From Planctomycetota bacterium (GTDB lineage Bacteria; Planctomycetota; PUPC01; JACPCR01): a stretch of 41,921 bases of DNA. How positions within the stretch are numbered: the first letter of the stretch is position 1; every line of letters starts with the position of its first letter. The notes under the pieces are model-generated. The model saw nothing but the letters and a program-made list of their open reading frames with translations, searched no databases and had not been told where the DNA came from. Below are positions 35,870 through 41,921 of the stretch, in pieces. The position numbers and the translations under genes are program-made. The stretch covers positions 1 to 41,921 of the forward strand of contig JACPCR010000108.1 of assembly GCA_016179685.1 (NCBI GenBank). The letters are read 5' to 3'.

Positions 35870-36978
35870 TCCCCGAGTGCTGGAGGCCATGTTGCCGTTC
35901 TTCACGGAGGTCTACGGCCACGCGGCCAGTCGCAACCACTGCTTCGGTTGGGAGGCGGAGAAGGGCGTGGAAGCGGCCCGGGAGGAGGTCGCTCGTCTCA
36001 TCGGCGCGATCTCAAAGGAAATTGTTTTCACGAGCGGCGGGACGGAATCCAATAATCTGGCGATCAAAGGCGTGGCTTCGATGTACCGGGAGAAGGGAAA
36101 CCACATCATCACGACATCGATCGACCAGAAGGCGATACTGGACCCGTGCAAGCGACTGGAGCGCGAGGGATATCGCGTCACCTATCTTCCCGTGGATCAG
36201 CAGGGGCTTGTGAGCCCGGACGCGGTTCGTGAGGCCATCACGCCCGAAACGATCCTGATCACGACGATGATAGCGAACAATGAGATCGGGACGATTGCCC
36301 CCATCAAAGAGATCGGTCGGATCGCGAAAGAAAAGGACGTGGTTTTTCATGCGGATGCGGTCCAGGCGGCAGGGAAGATTCCCATCGACGTGGAAGCGAT
36401 GGGCATCGATCTGCTGTCGCTGACGGGCCACCTCATGTATGGTCCGAAGGGCATCGGCGCGCTTTACGTGAGACGGAAGCGGCCTCGTGTGCGGCTGAAC
36501 CCCATTTTGGACGGCGGGGGGCACGAGCGCGGGTTGCGTTCCGGCACGATCAACGTGGCGGCAGCCGCGGGCCTTGGCAAGGCGTGCGAAATCTCGCGGC
36601 TCGAGATGGACGAGGAAAGAGACGTACGTCAACGGACACCGGGAACGACGCCTCCCCGGCATATCGAACATCAGCTTTGCTTACATCGAAGGCGAAGCCC
36701 TCATGATGGGCATCAAGGAGATTGCAGTCTCTTCTGGCTCGGCGTGCACGTCCGCCACGCTCGAGCCTTCCCACGTGCTGAAGGCCCTTGGCGTCAGTGA
36801 AGACCTGGCCCACACGTCCATCCGTTTCGGACTGGGTCGTTTCAGCACGGAGGAAGAGGTGGAATACGCGGTCCGGCGGACGGCCCAGGCCGTCGAGAAG
36901 CTCCGGGAGATGTCCCCGCTCTACGAGATGGCCCGGGAAGGGATTGATATCAAGGCGATTCAGTGGCCCGGCGATTGA
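35823..36978 (+). pseudogene. iscS: iscS cysteine desulfurase, frameshifted, with PLP-site residues replaced
   Basis: Two frames together cover IscS. Frame 1, from ATG 35823 (GGAGGT at 35807), encodes YMDNPSTTRVDPRVLEAM through GGGHERGLRSGT to ISRLEMDEER. Frame 2 resumes at about 36622 with YVNGHRERRLPGISNISF, carries the persulfide loop SSGSACTSA (TGC 36745-36747), and ends at 36978. Compared with E. coli IscS, roughly 18 residues before VYLNG are missing at the junction (36615-36627). The PLP Schiff-base Lys (E. coli Lys206, GHKIYGPKG) is Leu204 here (GHLMYGPKG, CTC 36432-36434). The PLP-stacking His104 is Gln102 (CAG 36126-36128). The aspartate of HADAVQ and the Asn of ANNEIG are kept. Sulfur transfer from cysteine looks impaired. 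A deletion by assembly error could explain the frameshift but not the two substitutions. Confidence 0.88.
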
Positions 36979-37033
36979 ACCTTCTGAGCGAGAAGAAGGA
37001 CTTCATCGGCTATTCTCAAAGGAGGAACGAGTC

Positions 37034-37459
37034 ATGCCATACAGCGATAAGGTTCTGGAACATTACAACAATCCCCGGAATCTTGGCAGTTTCAAAAAGG
37101 ACGAATCGAACATCGGTACGGGCCTGACGGGCGCTCCGGAATGCGGGGACGTGATGAAGCTGCAGATTCAAGTCGAGAACGGCCGCATCGTGGATGCCAA
37201 GTTCAAGACCTTCGGCTGCGGCAGTGCCATCGCCAGCTCCAGCCTCGCCACGGAGTGGCTCAAGGGCAAGACGCTGGAAGAGGCCGAGACCATCCGGAAC
37301 ACGCAGATTGCGGAGGAGTTGAGCCTTCCACCGGTAAAAATCCACTGTTCCGTGCTGGCGGAGGACGCCATCAAGCTCGCCATCAAGGACTACAGAGAGA
37401 GGCACGGTTCTTCGGCGGGGTCTCCTGATGTCCCGGCCGAGTCCACGGCCTCCTCTTAG
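37034..37459 (+). CDS. iscU: IscU Fe-S scaffold
   Basis: 141 aa. The three cluster cysteines are intact: C37 (PECGD, with Asp39), C62 (FGCGSA) and C105 (IHCSVLAEDA). LPPVK at 98-102 is the HscA recognition motif, matching the hscA gene downstream. AAAGGAGGAAC is a near-perfect Shine-Dalgarno before ATG 37034. A ~13-residue Ser/Ala/Pro tail is extra relative to E. coli. It receives sulfur from IscS and transfers clusters via HscB/HscA. Confidence 0.97.
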   Translation: MPYSDKVLEHYNNPRNLGSFKKDESNIGTGLTGAPECGDVMKLQIQVENGRIVDAKFKTFGCGSAIASSSLATEWLKGKTLEEAETIRNTQIAEELSLPPVKIHCSVLAEDAIKLAIKDYRERHGSSAGSPDVPAESTASS

Positions 37460-37600
37460 ACGCGGGAAGCCGCCTCCGCCCTCCCCTGAGCCGCAGTCAC
37501 CGCAGGTGTGGACGTCAACGGCAGGACATTCTCGGGAAGGAATACTCGGAAGAGTGGCGGCAGCCCTGCCGAACCGTGAGCTCGCATCGGATGATGAACC

Positions 37601-37924
37601 ATGATCACCGTTACTGAACGAGCCGCCCAGGAAGTCAGGCGCATCTTGAGGGATCAAAAGCTCCCGGAGAACACCTGCCTCCGACTCGGAGTGAAGGGCG
37701 GGGGATGTTCTGGTCTTTCCTACACCATCGGTTTCGCGGATGCCCCGGCCGACGGCGACCACGTTCATGAGGAGCACGGGCTCAGAATTCTCATCGATCC
37801 GAAGAGCGCTCTGTTCATCGAAGAACTCGAGTTTGGCTTCCAGGAAAGCCTGTTGGGACGTGGATTTGTCTTCAACAATCCCAAGGCCAAGCGCTCGTGC
37901 GGCTGCGGCAAGTCCTTCTCGTAG
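37601..37924 (+). CDS. iscA: IscA, A-type Fe-S carrier
   Basis: 107 aa, standard size. The three ligands are C36 (GGGCSGL), C100 and C102 (SCGCG). It delivers iron or assembled clusters to target proteins. 141 bp separate it from iscU, with no recognisable signal in that gap. The start has no strong Shine-Dalgarno. Confidence 0.96.
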   Translation: MITVTERAAQEVRRILRDQKLPENTCLRLGVKGGGCSGLSYTIGFADAPADGDHVHEEHGLRILIDPKSALFIEELEFGFQESLLGRGFVFNNPKAKRSCGCGKSFS

Positions 37925-37996
37925 CGTGAATGCCAGAGGACGGCGACCCCGGCGCTCCCCACCTGTTGGCCCCGCCTTTCCTGTCCCTGGACTCTC

Positions 37997-38647
37997 ATGG
38001 CCACCCCAACCATTCCCTCCATTCCGGTCTGCCCCACTTGCCATGGGCCTCGTGGGGCGCATCCACTCTTTTGCGCCTCCTGCCAGCGGCTGTTTCCGGA
38101 GCCTCCGGAGTGGACACACTTCGACCGTCTGGGGACGCCGAGGACTTACGACCTCGACACGTCGTCTCTGGAGCAGCAGCTCTTCAATCTGACACGACGT
38201 TTCCACCCCGATTTCTTCGCCGGTAAGGAGTCCGAGCAGCAACAGCTCAGTCTCGTCCACTCGGCCTCGCTCAACCAGGCGTATGCGACCCTCCGGGACC
38301 CTTTCGAGAGGGCCGAATATCTCCTGCATCTCTGGGGCGGAGTCACCAGCAGCGAGGACAAACGAACTCCTCCTGGCTTCCTGGACGAGATGCTTGGGCT
38401 TCGGGAAAAGCTGGAGGAGGCCAGAGTGAGCAATGATTCCGGGGCCCTGGCCGCCCTGCACGCGGCTCTATTGGAACGCCAGCGGCGGCTGCTGACTGAG
38501 TTGGGCCGATCCTTTCGAGACGTGGAGAAGAACGGGGCCGGGGCCGGGGCCGAGGCCATGGCCGCCATCCGGATGGCCCTGAACGCAGCGAAGTACATCA
38601 ACGGTCTCGTGCGCGACAGCTCGGGCCTGCATCGACCCGAGGTATGA
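37997..38647 (+). CDS. hscB: HscB co-chaperone with N-terminal tetracysteine zinc domain
   Basis: 216 aa. Residues 12-29 hold C12, C15, C26 and C29 (CPTC...CASC), a zinc-ribbon-like front as in eukaryotic HSC20/HSCB and absent from E. coli HscB. The J-domain has HPD at 70-72 (RRFHPDFF), and SASLNQAYATLRDPFERAEYLL is the conserved helix III-IV part. A C-terminal helical domain follows for IscU binding. It brings IscU to HscA and stimulates its ATPase. ATG 37997 is needed to include the Cys pairs. Confidence 0.95.
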   Translation: MATPTIPSIPVCPTCHGPRGAHPLFCASCQRLFPEPPEWTHFDRLGTPRTYDLDTSSLEQQLFNLTRRFHPDFFAGKESEQQQLSLVHSASLNQAYATLRDPFERAEYLLHLWGGVTSSEDKRTPPGFLDEMLGLREKLEEARVSNDSGALAALHAALLERQRRLLTELGRSFRDVEKNGAGAGAEAMAAIRMALNAAKYINGLVRDSSGLHRPEV

Positions 38648-38830
38648 CCCGGAGGGTGCAGGCTTCAGAGTTAGGCGCTTGGGGCGTCAAACTTGAAAAA
38701 CGTCTTTAAGTTTGAGTTACGCGTGAATCAAATAAGAATTCTTTCGATCCCGATCCCGATGTGCGCCCAATGGAGATGATCCGAGATTAATCAGGAAGTT
38801 TGAAACTTGAGTTAGAAACTTCTGCTGACC

Positions 38831-38869
38831 CGCCAGGGTTGGGCCGGCGAAGCCGGCCCAACCCTGGCG
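38831..38869. repeat. Perfect 18-bp stem palindrome
   Basis: Arms CGCCAGGGTTGGGCCGGC and its exact complement flank a GAA loop. No mismatch in 18 pairs; strongly GC-rich. Only one copy is in the window, and it abuts R3c. It is likely a REP-type element or a strong transcript hairpin. Confidence 0.85.
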
Positions 38870-38870
38870 C

Positions 38871-38907
38871 TGAAATCCGCGTAGCCTGGAGGGCGCAGCG
38901 GATTTCA
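38871..38907 (+). repeat. Dispersed repeat R3c
   Basis: Arms TGAAATCCGC (38871-38880) and GCGGATTTCA (38898-38907) enclose GTAGCCTGGAGGGCGCA. The same sequence lies inverted at 18470-18500 with two differences, and the arms recur in the palindrome at 18405-18430. Confidence 0.8.
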
Positions 38908-38956
38908 TTAGAGTGAAGGACAGGAGAATCCGGGATCGATCTCCCACGAGAATGCC

Positions 38957-40855
38957 ATGGATGCATCAGCCCAAACACCGCTCATTTCAGAGGACGTGCT
39001 CGTTTCTGCGGCCCGTAGACTGAAGGAAGTCGTGGTCGGCATCGATCTGGGTACGACCTTCAGCCTGGCGGCGTACATGGAAGGCGGCCGGCCGCAGGTA
39101 GTGCGTGACGAGAAAGGGGACGCTCTGGTCCCCTCCGTGGTCTCTTTCACCGAATCGGGAAAGGTCCTCGTCGGCTGGGAGGCCCGGGCCCGCAGCCTTC
39201 TCGACCCTCAAAACACGATCTACTCAGTCAAGCGTCTGATCGGCCGCGGCCGTGATGATCTGCAGCGCGAGCTGTCTCTTCTCCCCTATGCCATCGAGAA
39301 TGCGGAACGCAAACTGGTTCGAATTCGGATACGAGAGAATCGCCTGACGCCCCAGGAGGTGTCGGCCATGATCCTGAAGGAGGTGAAACGGCGGGCGGAA
39401 CGGGCTCTGGAGGGGCCGATCACGCGTGCCGTGATCACCGTGCCGGCGTATTTCGACGACGCCCAGCGGCAGGCGACCCGCGACGCGGGCCGCATCGCGG
39501 GCCTGGACGTCTTGAGAATCATCAACGAGCCTACCGCCGCGTCGCTCGCCTACGGGCTGGACCAGAAGAAGAACAAGGGCATCGTGGCCGTCTACGACCT
39601 GGGCGGTGGGACGTTTGATATCAGCGTCCTCCGTCTGGCCGGCGGTGTTTTCCAGGTGCTGAGCACCCTGGGGGACACCTTCCTGGGCGGCGACGACTTC
39701 GACCGCCGGCTGATGGACCTCGCCGCCAGGGAGATCCGTGAAAAGCACGGGCTTGATGTCCTTGAACATCCCAGGCTGCTGCAGGCCCTCCGGGACACCG
39801 CGGAGAAGGCCAAGATCATCCTGTCCAAGGAAACCTCCGCTCCCATGGTCCTTCAGTCCGAGGACCCGCCTATCGACTACGCCCGCACGCTGACGCGCAC
39901 GGAGATGGAAGGACGGATCGGAGACCTGGTCCAGCGCACCCTGGACTTCTGCTGCACGGCGGTTCACGACGCGGGCCTGACCATGGGCCGCATCGACGAG
40001 GTCGTACTGGTCGGCGGGTCGACCCGCATCCCCCTCGTCCGCCGGCGGGTCGAGGAGGTTTTCGGCCGGCCGCCGCACACGGACCTGAACCCGGACGAGG
40101 TGGTGGCTCTCGGAGCGGCCGTCCAGGCCCAGATTCTCTCTGGCGGCTTCCAGGACATGATGGTGCTGGACGTCACGCCGCTTTCCCTGGGCATCGAAAC
40201 CTTTGGAGGCGCGATGAGCAAGCTGATCCTGCGCAACACCCCCATCCCCTGCCGGAAGTCCGAGTCCTTTACCACGTTCGTGGAAGGCCAGACCTCCGTA
40301 GACATCCACGTTTTGCAGGGTGAAAGGGAAATGGCGCGAGATTGCCGGAGCCTTGGAAAGTGGAAGCTCCGGGGCATCCCGCCCATGGCTGCCGGCATGC
40401 CGCGCCTCTCGGTAACCTTCACCCTCGACGCCAATGGCGTCCTGACCGTCAACGCCCGGGAGGAGCGCAGCGGCCAGGAGCTGAATGTCGAGGTCGCTCC
40501 ATCTTCCGGACTTACCCCGGAGGAGGTCGAGCGCCTGGTCAAGGAATCCATCGACCATGCCCGGGAGGACGTGCGAACCCGCCAGAAGGTCGAACTGCGA
40601 AACGAGGTGGACAGCATCCGGCGTCATACGGAGAGAGCCCTGAGCCAGGCGGGGGAGCGTTGCCCCGCCGAGTTGCGGCGCTCGATCGAGTCCGGGTTGC
40701 GCACCCTGACGGCCTCGGCGGAATCGGATGCCGACCTGCACGAGCTCGAACAGGCGATCGATCGGTTCAACGAGATCAGCCTTCCGCTGGCCAGGCTCTT
40801 GATGGACGAGGTGGCTCAGGCCACGTTGAAGGACAAGAAGCTCTCGGAAATCTGA
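38957..40855 (+). CDS. hscA: HscA, DnaK-type chaperone of IscU
   Basis: 632 aa, close to E. coli HscA. The nucleotide-binding domain has GIDLGTTFSLAA (28-39), VPAYFDDAQRQATRDAG, INEPTAASLAYG and VLVGGSTRIPLVRRRVEE. The linker LDVTPLSLGIET and the substrate-binding domain follow, with a C-terminal helical lid. HscA uses ATP to release clusters from IscU; IscU's LPPVK is present. The context in the isc cluster separates it from general DnaK. The N-terminal ~25 residues before VVVGIDLG are longer than in DnaK. Confidence 0.95.
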   Translation: MDASAQTPLISEDVLVSAARRLKEVVVGIDLGTTFSLAAYMEGGRPQVVRDEKGDALVPSVVSFTESGKVLVGWEARARSLLDPQNTIYSVKRLIGRGRDDLQRELSLLPYAIENAERKLVRIRIRENRLTPQEVSAMILKEVKRRAERALEGPITRAVITVPAYFDDAQRQATRDAGRIAGLDVLRIINEPTAASLAYGLDQKKNKGIVAVYDLGGGTFDISVLRLAGGVFQVLSTLGDTFLGGDDFDRRLMDLAAREIREKHGLDVLEHPRLLQALRDTAEKAKIILSKETSAPMVLQSEDPPIDYARTLTRTEMEGRIGDLVQRTLDFCCTAVHDAGLTMGRIDEVVLVGGSTRIPLVRRRVEEVFGRPPHTDLNPDEVVALGAAVQAQILSGGFQDMMVLDVTPLSLGIETFGGAMSKLILRNTPIPCRKSESFTTFVEGQTSVDIHVLQGEREMARDCRSLGKWKLRGIPPMAAGMPRLSVTFTLDANGVLTVNAREERSGQELNVEVAPSSGLTPEEVERLVKESIDHAREDVRTRQKVELRNEVDSIRRHTERALSQAGERCPAELRRSIESGLRTLTASAESDADLHELEQAIDRFNEISLPLARLLMDEVAQATLKDKKLSEI

Positions 40856-40911
40856 ACTCTAGTAGACGAGTTCGCAAGTGCACCCGCACTTGCGAACTCG
40901 TCTACTAGAGT
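40856..40911. repeat. Dispersed palindrome R1, copy 3 (perfect)
   Basis: The best copy: 25-bp perfectly complementary arms (ACTCTAGTAGACGAG...CTCGTCTACTAGAGT) and loop CACCCG. It starts at the base after the hscA stop and ends 22 bp before fdx, so it sits within an operon rather than at its end. Confidence 0.95.
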
Positions 40912-40933
40912 CCATTCCGGGGTTAGATATTGC

Positions 40934-41305
40934 ATGTTCCAGGTCACTTTCATTGAAGTCGAAAGCGGCAAGCGCACCACGGTACAGGTGGACCCCGCCC
41001 GCTATCCCTATCACGATCACGGCCTCCCGGGCAGTCTCCTGGACATTGCCATGGGGCATCATATCCACATCGAGCATGCTTGCGGAGGGAATTGCGCCTG
41101 CACCACATGCCACGTGATCATCAAGAAAGGCGACGACCATCTCTCGGACCAGACGGACCGGGAGGAGGACCTGCTGGACAAGGCGCCGGGGCTGACGCTC
41201 CACTCACGCCTGGCGTGCCGGGCCATCGTCGAGTCGGGCGACGTCGAGGTCGAAATTCCCGCCCACACGGTTCATGTCGTCAAGTCCGGCGGGAGTCACG
41301 AGTGA
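40934..41305 (+). CDS. fdx: ISC-type [2Fe-2S] ferredoxin
   Basis: 123 aa. Adrenodoxin-type. Ligands are C50, C56, C59 (HACGGNCACTTC) and C95 (LHSRLACRA); C54 is the conserved extra Cys. It supplies electrons for cluster assembly. It lies between the R1 palindrome and iscX, with only a weak ribosome site (GGGG, 12 bp upstream). Confidence 0.95.
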   Translation: MFQVTFIEVESGKRTTVQVDPARYPYHDHGLPGSLLDIAMGHHIHIEHACGGNCACTTCHVIIKKGDDHLSDQTDREEDLLDKAPGLTLHSRLACRAIVESGDVEVEIPAHTVHVVKSGGSHE

Positions 41306-41324
41306 ACGGCAGAGGTTGCACGCC

Positions 41325-41543
41325 ATGGCCTTGATGTGGAACGACGTTGAAGCAATCGCCATCCGGCTGTTGGATGCCCATCCGGAGGTGAATCCACTGG
41401 AGGTCCGCTTCACGGACCTCCATCGTTGGGTGACAGAGCTGGAAGGCTTCAGGGACGACCCCAAGGAATCCAATGAAGGCATCCTCGAAGCGATCCAGAT
41501 GGCTTGGCTCGAGGAATGGGAGGCGGAGCAGGAGGGCGGGTAG
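41325..41543 (+). CDS. iscX: IscX Fe-S assembly modulator
   Basis: 72 aa. Matches IscX: MWNDVEAIAIRLLDAHPEV, VRFTDLHRWVTELEGF, DDPKESNEGILEAIQMAWLEEWE. IscX is an acidic protein that binds IscS and iron and tunes desulfurase activity. ATG 41325 or 41334 are both possible. Keeping iscX makes sense only if a desulfurase is present, in cis or elsewhere. Confidence 0.93.
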   Translation: MALMWNDVEAIAIRLLDAHPEVNPLEVRFTDLHRWVTELEGFRDDPKESNEGILEAIQMAWLEEWEAEQEGG

Positions 41544-41921
41544 ACCCTGGCGTGCCATGGTGGGAGGGGTGGGTGTCCTCGGAATCCCCGCTGAAAGTCG
41601 GTACTGCGAGCACGAGGCTCAATTTCCGAACTTTTTGAGAAGTCACCCTGGTGGAGGCCCACCAGGGGGCGGTCCCAGCCTTGCTGGTGCAGAAATCCGA
41701 GACAATTCGCGGGCTTGACATGCTTGGTAACGGTCCATTACCTCGCTCGTGGCCTATCGGCCATTTTTTTCTTGACGCGGCAAAGTCCAGATGATTGAAT
41801 AGCCCCTATCCGATAGAGCAAACGATGGGGTTGAGGTCAATACTGTTCAGTTAAGCGCCGGAGCCGTCTGCGGAGGGGTTGGAGTGACGGCTTTAGCCGG
41901 TGCTTGAAAAGACCACCGCTG
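41544..41921. other. Non-coding gap at the right edge
   Basis: No supported gene. It contains the MITE-end-like 41626-41646, a 9-bp palindrome CCCTGGTGG-AGGC-CCACCAGGG (41646-41667), and TTGACA at 41715-41720 without a good -10. A gene may start beyond the window. Confidence 0.5.
41626..41646 (-). repeat. Solo end of the MITE-like element
   Basis: CCGAACTTTTTGAGAAGTCAC matches the right terminal repeat of the 34917-35128 element at 19 of 21 positions. No partner end is found in the window upstream of it, so it is a relic or the edge of a copy extending off the window. Confidence 0.6.

Larger units (their letters stand above)
38648..38956. other. Repeat-rich gap before hscA
   Basis: 309 bp with no credible gene. 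It holds a CAAACTT/AAGTTTG hairpin (38688-38714), a possible weak promoter (TTGAGT 38712-38717, AAGAAT 38734-38739), the long GC-rich palindrome at 38831-38869 and repeat R3c at 38871-38907. hscA may therefore have a separate transcript. Confidence 0.5.

Noticed and set aside
36574..36978. Separate short gene for a cysteine-desulfurase C-terminus
   Set aside because: It is in line with the IscS order and overlaps the front half; its formal ATG lies out of frame inside conserved IscS sequence, so a frameshift explains it better.
39224..40741. 505-codon minus-strand open frame
   Set aside because: Antisense to hscA, a phenomenon long known for dnaK-type genes; not supported as a gene.
40856..40911. 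Intrinsic terminator after hscA
   Set aside because: The stem is perfect but no T-tract follows, fdx and iscX continue the operon, and the same element occurs elsewhere as a repeat.
41473..41718. 81-codon frame at the right edge
   Set aside because: It begins inside iscX in another frame and runs through palindromes and the MITE end.

Overview
The window is about 42 kb of GC-rich bacterial DNA. Every convincing gene lies on the + strand. The encoded proteins (secretory and lipoprotein signals, a complete ISC-type Fe-S operon with HscBA, large secreted mosaic proteins) suggest a Gram-negative, probably uncultivated bacterium. The planctomycete/verrucomicrobial, acidobacterial or Hydrogenedentes/Omnitrophica-like range fits, but no marker here fixes the phylum, so the placement is a weak inference.

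Layout. 1-699: repeat-rich DNA ending in a 5'-truncated gene remnant. 696-9101: a giant (2801 aa) secreted protein combining a glycoside-hydrolase-like barrel, carbohydrate-binding-like domains and PQQ-type propellers. 9102-9822: non-coding DNA with a repeated hairpin. 9823-10860: a zinc-dependent dehydrogenase. 10911-11122: dispersed hairpin repeats. 11152-18404: a tightly packed membrane operon (treble-Cys zinc protein, polytopic protein, DUF4129, DUF4350, MoxR AAA+ ATPase, DUF58, SpoIIM-RDD fusion). 18405-18650: more dispersed repeats. 18651-20534: two further zinc/membrane proteins with exactly the same Cys/His spacing as the first, and a small membrane protein. 20568-25466: a second giant secreted protein (1632 aa) ending in an NPCBM-like domain. 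26073-32085: sugar isomerase, DUF1318 lipoprotein, two polytopic membrane proteins (GT-C-like and DUF2079) and a 5-dehydro-4-deoxyglucarate dehydratase-like enzyme. 32282-34030: M48 metalloprotease. 34177-34794: Mn-type superoxide dismutase with its own promoter and terminator. 34917-35128: a MITE-like element. 35378-41543: the isc cluster iscR-iscS-iscU-iscA-hscB-hscA-fdx-iscX.

How the genes work together. The isc cluster is a full Fe-S assembly line, but its cysteine desulfurase is damaged in three ways. The PLP-binding lysine is Leu, the PLP-stacking His is Gln, and a frame-breaking deletion precedes the persulfide loop. The persulfide Cys and every partner gene look intact. The MoxR/DUF58 block looks like a membrane-anchored chaperone system. 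It is bracketed by an unusual family of small zinc-finger membrane proteins, and both groups of these genes are preceded by the same palindromic repeat. The two giant secreted proteins, the sugar isomerase and the KDG-dehydratase-like enzyme suggest use of complex or acidic carbohydrates. At least four families of palindromic dispersed repeats occupy the intergenic spaces.
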